Source: Chamaea fasciata
Taxonomy: Eukaryota > Chordata > Aves > Passeriformes > Sylviidae
NCBI GenBank assembly: GCA_029207755.1
Contig: JARCOQ010000002.1
Location: 41,302,244-41,366,243 of the forward strand
Direction: 5' to 3'
Length of the DNA stretch: 64,000 nt
Shown: one piece after another, positions 22,976 to 33,435 of the stretch
How the letters are laid out: each line of letters begins with the position of its first letter
Position numbering within the stretch: the stretch's first letter is position 1
The notes under the pieces: model-generated
Database searches by the model: none
Told to the model about the DNA's origin: nothing
What the model saw: the letters and a program-made list of their open reading frames with translations, nothing else
Made by a program: the position numbers and the translations under genes

Positions 22976-24874
22976 TTCTGAGGGTGTAATTCTTATCCCT
23001 GCTGTGGTGTGTTAAGCATCAGTGGAAATGTTTTTCTGATAGGCTGTACTGTGAAAACAGAATGCAACCTTGCAAGTAGAAGGAACGATAGGCAGGCTGG
23101 TTTACACATTGTGTGTATTAATATCATAGCTATATTCGGGGAAGACATTAGGTCTAGCACTATTGGGAGACAGTGTTTAAAGTGGGAGGATATATATCAA
23201 GAACCATAGGAAAAATACCTGTAAAAGTTTTCAATCTTTCAAGGATGTAAGCTTAAGATAGTCAAAGTCTTGTTACTAGATTAACTTATATCAGGATAGC
23301 AGTATGTGTCCTGACACATGATTTTTATTTACATAATTTTAAAGATTTTTAATCAAAACATTCTTTCTATTGTAAATATAGTTATAGGCTGCAAAAAACT
23401 CCAATGTTTATCCTGAATTCTTCCTGAAATACAGGACTATGTTCCACATAAAGCACTATGTCAGGCAGCCTGGAATATCTGTGTTGAAATGTGGCTTATA
23501 TAAACCAAGATGAAAGCACTTTAGGTGTTTTATGTTTTGTGCATGACAGTACAGTTTTCAACTGCATTTTCCAGACAAAAAGGAGTCACAGGAGCCACAT
23601 GCGCCTGTCTGCCACTTCTGCTCACACAGTGGGTAGCGAACTCTCTGCTGCATTACAGCATGGTGTCCAAATGGATACAAGCCTAACAAGAACTTGCAAT
23701 TAAACATGATTAATCAGGCACATGACTCTCCACTCTGGCCTCTGTGGAACCATAAACACACTGATGTGTTAACTGGGTCCTAGTGAAAATTCAGCTGTTT
23801 GGGTTTTGTTGGCGTGGCAGCTCCCACAGCCAAAAACTGGCCCGTGGCTTGTGCCGGCCTTTCATTTCTCTGTGCTGCCCAGATATGAAGGCACCCCCAG
23901 GAGGACCCCCAATAGAGGAAATCCCACAGATTTACAACAGTTTACACTTTGGCTGCACAGATGCTTGCAGTACTTTAAGTACAATGTACACAGTATGTCC
24001 CGTGCTTGACAAAGAAAATGTGCTTTCACTTGACATGTTACAGGGTAATTGAGCTTTTTATGACTTCTGAGTAGCCCAAATAGCATTATTTATATTGAGG
24101 TTTAACTGCTTCCCATTCTTGAACTACATTACTTAGAGGTAACTTAAATCCCTATGAATAAATTGGAAGTATATGGTACAGATATCACCAGAATACTGGA
24201 AGGCAAAGTCAGGACTTGGATAGCCAAAGGAGGAAACACTGGGAATGGAGAATTGGAGGTTCTGTTCTCTGCAGCTATATGATATTGCTTTTATTAAAGC
24301 AAATCACTTGTTACAATGCTTATTTTTCTTTGTGGTACATCATTAGGCTACAGTGAGAATATATATTTATTGATATATACAGGAAAATATAAAGAATTAC
24401 ATTTTATTTCCCCAAGAGGACTGTTCTCTTCAAATCTGATGACTGAAGTCTTGTAAACCAGATACTCAAATCAGACTGCACAGTGAGCAGCAGATGTCAA
24501 CTGTGAAAATTCTTATCATGGTCAAACCTGTGTAACAGCATGGAAGTCTGTGCTGCATCATGTTTCTGGGTGGAGGATTGGATTAAACATTTCAATAGCA
24601 TTTTTCCTATATCTTTACCATTTTTAAGCTTACACTCCTCAGCCCAACACACACTTATCTGGAAAGGTCACACCTCAGTTTGTTGAGAATGAGATCTGAG
24701 AGTACTTCAGGATCAATGTACAATGTACATTGTGATAATTTTGCACTGAAGCTGACCTGGGGACTACTCTTGCACCCCAGTGTTGCTACAGCTGATGAAA
24801 TCAGACTTTCTGAGCCACTGGCCTCTCATTCATCAAAACCTGTAAGGCCAGGAAGTCCGACAAATCTGCAAAGG
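22976..24874. other. Unannotated sequence
   Basis: No supported gene or repeat. Overlapping short open frames at 23783-24086 occupy a slightly less AT-rich patch and show no domain. Confidence 0.5.
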
Positions 24875-24879
24875 AGGTA
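24875..24879. repeat. Target-site duplication of LTR A (left, AGGTA)
   Basis: Exact match to 25401-25405 directly outside the TG..CA ends. Confidence 0.88.
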
Positions 24880-24962
24880 TGTCCTGGGTTGAAGTATATT
24901 CTATCACCATCTTCATGAACTGTTGAAACCAAGTGAGGCAGTGCTCCCTGCCTCCTCCACTC

Positions 24963-25085
24963 TGGATTATCTTCTGTTAATGGGCCCATCAGCACCTTTG
25001 CCACATGACTCACAGATAACCCCCTCCTGGACTATCTCCTGTTAATGGGCCCATCAGGCCTTATCACGTGACTCATCATCCCATT
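24963..25085 (+). promoter_or_regulatory. U3 tandem enhancer-like repeats with TGACTCA sites (LTR A)
   Basis: Two related units share tgga.tatct.ctgttaatgggcccatcag and each ends with TGACTCA (25006-25012 and 25069-25075), the consensus for AP-1/bZIP dimers. The second site is preceded by CACGTG (25066-25071), an E-box overlapping it. Duplicated transcription-factor sites upstream of TATA are typical of retroviral U3 enhancers. Function here is inferred from motif and position only. Confidence 0.6.
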
Positions 25086-25131
25086 GTGAGATGCTCTGCC
25101 CAGAGGGAGGAACCAAGCATTCCAGCCTGGA

Positions 25132-25137
25132 TATAAG
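25132..25137 (+). promoter_or_regulatory. LTR A TATA box
   Basis: TATAAG within tggatataagctgag, conserved in LTR B at 25997-26002 on the other strand. Confidence 0.7.
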
Positions 25138-25343
25138 CTGAGACTCTGAACACCAGAGCACCGCTTACCCACTGGATTCCCAGAGGACCCGAGCTACCAG
25201 ACCTTTCTACAGGATCACTGCTTCAGGAAGACCACCTCATCTGGACTGCTTCCATCACTCTGCTCAGGTTGTATTCTGACTCTGTCAGCGGTCTTTTGTA
25301 TTATTGCATCTATTTTATTTTACTTTCTTTCCTTTTTTTTCCT

Positions 25344-25349
25344 ATTAAA
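25344..25349 (+). terminator. LTR A polyadenylation signal (ATTAAA)
   Basis: ATTAAA directly after a T-rich run, about 205 bp after TATA and about 50 bp before the LTR end. In LTR B the corresponding hexamer reads TATAAA on the minus strand (25783-25788). Confidence 0.6.
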
Positions 25350-25400
25350 TTGTATCTCTGACTTGGAGCCTCTCATTTGTTTTGCTTTCAAACCACTACA

Positions 25401-25405
25401 AGGTA
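25401..25405. repeat. Target-site duplication of LTR A (right, AGGTA)
   Basis: Exact match to 24875-24879. Confidence 0.88.
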
Positions 25406-25726
25406 ATAGTAAATAAAGGCAAGAAGTTGGGAAGAAGAAATCCTGGTCTGCAGGCAAAAGGACTATGGAGGGAAATTTGGCAAAGGAAGTATAAGCGACA
25501 TTCAGTTCTGTCACATATATTGCATAATATTCATATTCCATTAACATATTTTTACATTATATGTTTTATATATATCAAGCCAGACATAATTTTTTCTTTC
25601 TTAGTTTAATTATTTTCTGTAAGAGAAGTGGGGGGATTTTGGTGGGTGGAGAGAAGGAAAGGTGCCAATTTTTCCATAGGATAAGAAATTTGTTCAGAAA
25701 TTTTGCACCTTGTGTTATACACATAT
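25406..25726. other. Spacer between inverted LTRs
   Basis: 321 bp of AT-rich sequence between the two target-site duplications. It has no retroviral coding sequence, primer-binding site or polypurine tract that I recognise, and represents original host DNA. Confidence 0.7.
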
Positions 25727-25731
25727 ACATA
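25727..25731. repeat. Target-site duplication of LTR B (left, ACATA)
   Basis: Exact match to 26255-26259. The site is AT-rich (..acatatacata), so a chance match is slightly more likely than for LTR A. Confidence 0.82.
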
Positions 25732-26254
25732 TGTACTAGTTTGAAATCAAACCAGTGGGAGATCGTAGGTCAGAATTATAATTTTATAGGGGAAGAATTA
25801 AAAGAAATAAATAGATGCAGTAGTACAAGAACACTGACAAAGACAGAATACAACCTGACACCCTATGGTGGTAGCAGTCCAAGCAGTTCTGTTGAAGCGG
25901 TGATCCTGTAGAAATAATGGGTCTGAAGATCCAGCAGTAGCTCTTGTCCTCTGGGAGTCCAGTAGGTAAGCGGTGCTCTGGTGTTCAGAGTCTCAGCTTA
26001 TATCCAGGCTGGAATGCTTGGTTCCTCCCTCTGGGTGGAGCATCTCACAATGGGATGGTGAGTCATGTGATAAGGCCAGATGGGCCCATTAACTGGAGAT
26101 AGTCCAGGAGGGGGTTATCTGTGAGTCATGTGGCAAAGGTGCTGATGGGCCCATTAACAGAAGATAATCCAGAGTGGAGGAGGCAGGGAGCACTGCCTCA
26201 CCTGGTTTCAACAGTTCATGAAGATGGTGATAGAATACACTTCAACCCAGGACA
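25732..26254 (-). mobile_element. Solo LTR B (minus strand), 523 bp, with target-site duplication
   Basis: Same family as LTR A in the opposite orientation. Read on the minus strand it begins TGTCCTGGGTTG at 26254 and ends ..AACTAGTACA at 25732. It is flanked by its own duplication, ACATA at 25727-25731 and 26255-26259, which differs from the LTR A duplication and so marks an independent insertion. TATA is at 25997-26002 (cttata on plus) and the two U3 TGACTCA sites appear as tgagtca at 26059-26065 and 26122-26128. The polyadenylation hexamer is TATAAA rather than ATTAAA. No internal sequence remains. Confidence 0.92.
26059..26128 (-). promoter_or_regulatory. U3 TGACTCA sites of LTR B
   Basis: tgagtca occurs at 26059-26065 and 26122-26128, the minus-strand equivalents of the two AP-1-type sites in LTR A. 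The E-box CACGTG of LTR A is CACATG here. Confidence 0.6.
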
Positions 26255-26259
26255 ACATA
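26255..26259. repeat. Target-site duplication of LTR B (right, ACATA)
   Basis: Exact match to 25727-25731. Confidence 0.82.
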
Positions 26260-28204
26260 AAGCTGTTGCAAACTTGGAGAAAGTTTGAACTTTTCATATG
26301 TATAAATATTTATATCTGTATGTATAAAAATTTGTATATATATATACATATAAATTTGTAAATGATATGTAAAGAGATATATCTCAATATGTAATTTTAC
26401 ATTTAAATAGCGTAATTTCTCTGCAGACAGATCTATAGAGAGATAGATTATAGATGAGAGAGAGAGATACGGAGATACAAATCTCTCTTGTTTAAAAATC
26501 CACACTCATAGTCTTTAAAACACCTTGTAAAATTAAGGCAAGTTTCTTTTAGAATAGCTGTAGAACCAGTGTATAGACAAAAGCAACATTTCCTTTCTAA
26601 AGCTTTTCAAAACTCATTTTCAAAACATCTTGCATGAAACACACTTAGAAGAAATCTTAACACGTATCAAAACATAAAGCAACTAAAAATTTTTATATTT
26701 ATATTTTGTATTTAGGGATCTTGCTTTCTAGGTGCAGTGTGCTTTCAAGACAGAAGAATATTTCCACTAGCATAAGCCAGAAGGCATTCTTTGATCCTTA
26801 GTCCAGAGTACTCTGCATTGTCTATGCAGCAGCAGCTACATCTCACTGAAGGGATTACTAACATTAATATAATCCAGATGCTCCTATTTGCTTTCCTTAC
26901 AGTGGTATGGATTTTAACTGAATAGTTTCAGCATATGTCGAGCAAATTTATTTTGTTATATTCCTTGAATACTATGGATTCTTATTTTTCAAAAGGGAAA
27001 AAACCTCAACAGGAAATAACTGATGGTTTGTTTGACTACAGATATGAGTTTTCTACTTTTAAACCAGACATGGAGAGCAACACCTAATCTTGGGGTCTAT
27101 TTCATTTTCCTTTTCCCTTTATGCACATTTGCAAGACAGGTTCAAGTCTTCTCAAAATTCCCAAGAAGCACTATGAAAAATTGAAATAGAGAAGTGAAAT
27201 AGGAAAGACTCTTAGTATTTCCAATTTTTTTGCACAAAACTCCAGGTTGTGTGAAAGTTATTCTTTATATTAAAACATGATGTAAAAAAGCACTACTGGG
27301 GAGGTAGAGCTGGTTAAGCAATACCAGAAATATTTTTAAGGAGAGGTTTTTGGTGGATAATCAGACTTATTTGTCTATTTGTTTCAGTTGCTGTGTCATT
27401 ACTAGGCAGCTTCTTTACAATATGAGATTTGAGTGAGTTTGCAAGTTAAAAAACAAATGTGTCAGCTTTTTATGTCTTCTTGGGTCTTCAGGTTTTATAG
27501 GACTCACAGTGAAGTCTGATCGTGTAGACATAATTTAATTAATTAGAAATACTTCTGTCCTGCCTTGAAAGAGGGAGGTAGACCTGTTTATCAATTAATT
27601 ATGCCTTACCTAAGAATAAAACTGTCTGTTGTATCACATCAAACTCAAGGAAATACAGTCCATTACTAACCACAACTGCTATGTATTCAAGAGGGACCAA
27701 TGGGAAAATAAAGAGATGAGGCTGCAAAGAAGACAGTGCTGCAAGAGGAAGCTGGAAAGTCCATAGCTTTTTGTAGGTTTAATCGTCCACTGAATTCACC
27801 TCTCAGGGAAGGGCCTTCTTGCCCGCAAGAAAGTCTGGGAGCTCTAGTATTGTCAAAATTTTTATTCCTATTCTCACCCTGTGTGTGCAAGTCCATCTCT
27901 TACTTTTGCTCTCATTATAGAACATAAAGGATATTTCTTTCATAACTGACTATTCTGATAAAAGCTGGAGGAACGCACCTCCTCAGTTTAGTGAAAAGTT
28001 TCTAGGTTTTCAAAAGGATTACACAATTATTGAGCCAGAGCCATTAGATAAGCTTTGCCCTTTTTTAAGGAAAAGAGAGAGGTAAAAAAAGTGGATTCCC
28101 ACCAGCTGATACCAATGGATCACATACTAAAGAATTCTTTAGGATCAGAGACTCATTAATTTTTGGACAAAATTCTGAGGTCACCAAGGTGATTCCACCT
28201 TTTC
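26260..28204. other. Unannotated AT-rich sequence
   Basis: No gene recognised. A low-complexity TA/TATG-rich patch lies at about 26300-26380 and GAGA-rich bases at about 26435-26475. Confidence 0.5.
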
Positions 28205-28305
28205 CATGGGCGGTGTATTCTAATGCCTGATCATCTCTTCGGTGAAGGAATTTTTCTTAATATATTATCTAAACCTCCTCTGGTACCACTTGAGACTGTC
28301 CCTTC
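28205..28305 (-). mobile_element. CR1 LINE fragment, minus strand
   Basis: 'taatgcctgatcatctcttcggtgaa', 'gaatttttcttaatat', 'atctaaacctcctctggtac' and 'acttgaga' follow the reverse complement of the CR1 ORF2 C-terminus (..FF.ERV...WN.LP..). It lacks the CR1 3' tail and is short and decayed. Confidence 0.82.
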
Positions 28306-29400
28306 AACTTGAGGTTAACAACTCTTTGACAAATGTCAAAAGCAGCAGCCCCTGGACAAGGAAATTTGCTTTTCATCCATGCAGCATGCCATCAAAGGAG
28401 TGGCCCTAAATACAAAATAAGTGCTGTACAAATCTGATGAAAGCATCAGCAGAGCTTCCATAATGAGGGAACAATCACTGGGCACAGTCTGTATCACTCG
28501 GCCTATTGAACAAATTCCTAGAAAACACATTTCAGTACTGTTGCAGCAGAGAATGCAGGTCCTGTTAGCTGGAAGGACCACTGTCTTATGGAAAACAATG
28601 ACTTTAAAAAGGAGTTATTATGAGCAGCAATATGAAGTGGTAATATGGGTAAACGTAATCCTGGGATTTATAAACTCAAACACATTGAAGTGCTTTATAG
28701 AATGCGAGACAAAGAATAGCAGGAAGCAATTGCTATAAATTGGAATAGAACTAGATAAAGTCAAAGCAGAAATTAGTAGTATATTTTTAATAGTGAAGTT
28801 GACTAACAACTGGAATAAAATAGTTGAGTATTATGTTGACAAAACTTCTATAGCTGCAGGGAGATATTTTTCTGGGATTAAGTTGTAATTCAATTAAAAT
28901 TAATTATTAGATGGAATTGGTAATAAGTGTTTTTTGCAACAGCTTCAGGTCTGTGTGAGATGTAAAGTTGATCTTACACTTGCTGCAGTTAATTTCAAGC
29001 TGTTTTCATGATTTTCTGAGTAGGAATGCAATTTCCCTGCTTCTCTTCACAAAGTAAATTACTGACATGAAGAATGCAGTGCCAGAGCTCTGGTCTTATT
29101 AAATAAACATGGAATTCAGAAGGTGTTTTAAAAAATGCTGTAGAAAAATGGGATCTTTAATGCACTCAGTAATGTGGAGAGCTGTCATAAAAAGGAGAAG
29201 TGCTGCTGAAAAAGAAAAAACGGCAGCAGATTACAGTGTGTGAAGTAAACAAAAGACTGGGTATGAGCCAGAGAGCTCCTGTTTCTAAAACATTATGGGG
29301 GTGTCCTCAGGATTAAGAGGGATGACTTAGGGCATCAGCTTCACACATGAAGGGGGATCATTTATTGAATACTACGGGATGGAAAGAAAATGACACCATG
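28306..29400. other. Unannotated sequence
   Basis: No supported feature. A 105-codon open frame at 28421-28738 is unrecognised. Confidence 0.5.
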
Positions 29401-29409
29401 ATTTTGAGG

Positions 29410-29875
29410 AAGTCTGTGCATGGGTTGTTGGTGTCAGGTGTTGGCAGTGGGATGCTAAAGGAATGGCCTCTGTACAGAGAGGTCAGAGTTGCAAATATTC
29501 CTCCATGGCCCTGCCCACAGTAAGAAAAAAAGCTGCAAATAGGATCAGTTATGGACTGACCACATACCCATTCCTCTCCCCCCTGGAATAGGAGGTAAAG
29601 TCAGGAGTGAAGCTGAGCCTGGAAGAGATGCAGTGAGGGAAAGGGCCCTGTTGTAATTTTTCCTTTGTTTCTTTCTAACCAAATCTTTTTTAATTGGTGA
29701 CAAATTAAATTCATTTTCCCCAAGCCAAATCTGTTTTCCCTTGACAGTGACTGATAAATGATCTCCCTGTCTTCATCTTAGCTTTCTGATTTTCTCCTCA
29801 TCCTGTGGAGGAGGAGTGAGTAAGAAGCTGGGTTGGAGTTCGACCTGTAACCAAGGTTAAGATTACAGGTATTCT
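29410..29875 (+). mobile_element. Probable LTR-type dispersed repeat, decayed
   Basis: The stretch with 'gatgcagtgagggaaagg', 'ttaattggtgacaaattaaa', 'ttcattttccccaagccaaa', 'tctgttttcccttgacagtg', 'ctgataaatgatctccctgt' and 'gtggaggaggagtgag' resembles, from memory, the 3' half of a common dispersed avian repeat of ERV/LTR type. A polyadenylation-like AAATTAAA lies at about 29703-29710. I saw no terminal duplication, and the left edge is a guess. Class assignment is tentative. Confidence 0.4.
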
Positions 29876-32668
29876 TTCTAAACAAAACAAATTCACATCT
29901 TTGCAACTCTGTATGAAAGAGCTTTTCTCCCGAAGTAGGAGTTTAACAATTTCTAGAATCAAGAAAGTTTGGGATGTGAGCAGAAGCTGGAAATTTTTTT
30001 TTTCATTTTTTCCTTAATTCTTAGAAGTGTACAAAGGCTGCAACTGAAATTCCCAAAATAAAAAGATATTTTGGACCATCAGAAATGTAAATGGAAAAGG
30101 ATTATAATACAAAAGCTTAGCAATTACACATGTATTTGTGTGTAATTGTAAGAAATACCAAGTCAAATTCACATTGCATTACAAACTCAATAAGGTTTTG
30201 TCTAGTTTCACTAACATAGTGAAGGTTAAAAAAGGGTGGTAGTAAAGAGTGACTGCAGAAAATTTGGAATTTTTAATATATCTAGAAATTCTTGAGATCT
30301 GATTGTTTCTTGCCCTGTCAGCAATGGCTATGATAACTCTTCAAACAATACCTTATGAACCAACACCATTTGGCATTTAAATGCAGGGACATCACAGCAA
30401 TATGTTCATTTTACCTGAGTCACAGGAATGATGTAACTGTGGATGACCTCTTCCTTTTAATGAAAATGCACCAACTACAGCTCAAAAACATATTTATTAC
30501 AGCTGTAATGAATTGGGTGAGAGTGTGGGTGTATTTCAAAAAAGGTGAAGCCACTTGCATATTTTATCCTCTGTAACCAATCATAATTTTTGTTTTAGAA
30601 AGTGACAGAAGATTACATCTCTACCAACAATAAAATAATTCAGACTGGCAAAAACTCATAGGACCAAAACCAGAGATAGGTGGAGGCTTCTCAAACTGCT
30701 TGAACACAATCTCTGCAGACATCCTTAGGAGTTAAAAAAAAAAAAAAAATCTGCCTGAAGTGTATGCGTTGAACTATTTCTTGCACTGTTCAACATCATC
30801 TGTGAAATAAATACATTGGCAGACAAGACAAATAAAGAAACATTAATATAGACAAGAGTGTTATTGGTAAGGAGCTAAGAATTACTCAACTAAAATACAT
30901 CTAAGTATTCTCAGAAAACCAAAACCAGGAAGACCTTAAAGAGCTTATATTCCTACAGGTGTGCTCTCTTCCTCATGGCAGAGTCCACACTTATGTATAT
31001 GCAACTCAAAATATCACTCTTTAAAATCTCACATGTAAATATTTTCCTTTCTAGGAAATGAATAATTTGCCCTGCCTTAACTGGATACTTCTGGGGTTTT
31101 AAATTTTTTTTCCCTTGTGAAATAAGGATAGTTACACATCAATGTACTTCAGACATTCCCTTGTGGATTTTTTTTTCTTGAATTGTCCTGTTATACTTGA
31201 TAAAGATATCACAAAAATCAATAAATGCACCTGAGAATTAAGTTTTATTAATGTAATGAAAGGGTAACCATAGAACCAAAGTAAAGTGGATAAGGAAGAT
31301 CTAATCATGATGAAGAACTTCAGTACCTTGTCTGGTGGGCCCATACTTCGTGTACAAACTAAATGAATATCTGAAAACAGAGCTTCGGTTCAGCCCCAAA
31401 ATCTCTGGAATATCAATACATCAATATGTAGCTTTTATGATCCAAGAGATTCTTTGGCTTGAGGTGTTTTGCACCATGTGACTAATCCAAACTTTTCTCC
31501 TCTTGGGATTTCAAAATAGTCATTAGGAGAAAATTGCAAAAGAAAATTGCTCTACATTGTAAGGGAACCACGTCATCAGTCCAGACTCTTCATTATATCT
31601 TCTAGTAAGCTCATTTCTTTGGGTAATAAACTGAGGAAAGAGGATATTTGACCACGTCAGTAGAAATTAGTTTAAATTGAACTAACTCTACTATCCCTTG
31701 GCTGTCCTTAGATGAATTGCAATACATGATGGTACAGCAATTATATTCTGTTATTTTACCAATTTATTTCTCTAAAATACTCTTTTGCTCAGTTTTATAA
31801 CCTGTGGCTCTCTAAATAAACCAGGAAGAACCAGCGTGGTTAGCCACACTTTCTTCATTATTGAAAGAATTATTCCCATGGCACACTCTGTATCAGTTAC
31901 TGTACCTCTTGTGGCAAATTGTTTCTTTTATGCAATAATGATTATAATTTTATTCAACTGTAAAAGATTTGACTGTAACTGTAAGAATATTATTTAGCAC
32001 AGTACGTATAGAAAAGCTTGAAAGCAGATGATTTGCAGTAATTGACATGCTTCTTCTGCTCCTACTTAGGGAGGCTCTAGCTGATGGAATAGTAGTGAGT
32101 GTCTTTGAAGTAAAGGCAGTATCAGGACTGCCACTGTGACCTGGTCCATGTCATCACTTCAGTCATTTCCCATAAATCTTTAAGTGATACAAGCAGCGGA
32201 AACACACTTCCTATTACAGATCAGAGAATGAACCCATTATTCACAAGTCAGAATCAGTGTTAGCAGATGAAATGACACCAGTGTAAAAACATCACACAGG
32301 AAAAACTATTTTGAACATTCTTAAAATGACATAGTCTGAGTTAAACAAAGAAGCTTTGAAGTAATCAAGAAAGATGGGAGAAGAAAGGTAGTGAAGGGTC
32401 CTGTGATGCCTTTGTGTCCTTTCCCCTGAATCAATGACAATTTTATGTGCTGATTTTGTGAGACTGTATGCCAAGAATATTCATCCCCATATCATGGCAT
32501 TTCAGAGCACACAATAAGGGAGAAGTGCTGCAGCGCACCCTCCTTTGAATCCCTTCTCTTTCTTCTAATAAGTGAGCCATGGCATAGCCAAGTGAGCCAA
32601 GGGAAGGGAGGGAAAGTTGTGTACTGAAATTTTATTTCTTGGGTTTGGGAGTTTTTTCCTCCCCTTCA
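29876..32668. other. Unannotated AT-rich sequence
   Basis: No gene or known repeat. It contains a 16 A run at 30734-30749. Confidence 0.5.
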
Positions 32669-32820
32669 TTTTCCTTTTCCTTTTCCTTTTCCTTTTCCTT
32701 TTCCTTTTCCTTTTCCTTTTCCTTTTCCTTTTCCTTTTCCTCTTCCTCTTCCTCTTCCTCTTCCTCTTCCTCTTCCTCTTCCTCTTCCTCTTCCTCTTCC
32801 TCTTCCTCTTCCTCTTCCTC
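32669..32820. repeat. Compound hexanucleotide microsatellite (TTTTCC)n(TCTTCC)n
   Basis: About 12 units of TTTTCC (32669-32740) pass directly into about 13 units of TCTTCC (32741-32820), differing by one T to C change per unit. One strand is pure pyrimidine throughout. Long KR-, LF- or S-rich translations of this stretch are artefacts. Confidence 0.98.
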
Positions 32821-33430
32821 TTTCTTTTTGTTTTCCCTATTTCACTTGCAGGCTTGAAGGTGATAGCCTGGAAAAGATGCATTGGAATTTTCCCCTCCAA
32901 TGAGTTTTAAGAAACTCTCTGCTTGCTTAGCAGAACTTTAGAAAGCAAGTTTTTGCTTAAATAGCCAGTAATTAAGTGGTCTCAGAGAAACCTCAAGAAT
33001 TTGTTTTGACAAATGAAAGCTTCTGGGGGTAGAGGCCAGATGCTATCAAACTTTTCTATACTTTGAGCCAAAAATCATTGTTTCCATGAAGACTTTAAAC
33101 AATGAGCACATATGCAATTCCTCTGAAATCAGGTGTCAGCTCTTTCACAGAACTGATGATGAAGTTAAGTCTGCCTTATTTTTTTCTATGCTCAGGAAAT
33201 AGAAGTCACTTCCCCACACCCCTCTTCACACTCATTTCTGGACTGTTGAGCTTGTTCAAACATGTAGCAATTAACCTACATGTTTATAAACCTAGGAACA
33301 TAAGAAAGAGCATAACAAAAAATATTTCTGCACTTACCTATACCTTTTAACCTTTTGAACACTGTTAGTTAAAGAAACAGGCTGTTCCCAATAGCACATG
33401 GAAATTTCTGCTACTGTTAATATCTCCTGC
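32821..33430. other. Unannotated sequence between two arrays
   Basis: No supported feature. Confidence 0.5.
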
Positions 33431-33435
33431 TTGTG

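Larger units (their letters stand above)
24880..25400 (+). mobile_element. Solo LTR A (plus strand), 521 bp, with target-site duplication
   Basis: Begins TGTCCTGGGTTG and ends ..CCACTACA, flanked by AGGTA at 24875-24879 and 25401-25405. In the plus orientation it carries a U3 with two direct repeats of about 63-65 bp (from 24963 and 25028), a TATA box (tataag, 25132-25137) and an ATTAAA polyadenylation signal (25344-25349) in a T-rich stretch, followed by a short U5. No internal retroviral sequence flanks it, so it is a solo LTR. A second copy of the family lies 331 bp away in the opposite orientation. The first 309 bp of the two copies are almost identical while the rest is not. Confidence 0.93.

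Noticed and set aside
24880..26254. The LTR pair considered as the two ends of one inverted provirus
   Set aside because: The two LTRs point in opposite directions and have different target-site duplications, so they are separate insertions. A provirus has direct LTRs and one shared duplication.
20851..26260. Direct and inverted repeats considered as a CRISPR-like array
   Set aside because: They are LTRs and CR1 copies with target-site duplications in vertebrate DNA. There are no regularly spaced short repeats.
29820..29860. gttcgacc motif considered as a tRNA B box
   Set aside because: No matching A box or cloverleaf around it.
32565..32910. Frames rich in KR, LF or S
   Set aside because: Artefact of the hexanucleotide array.
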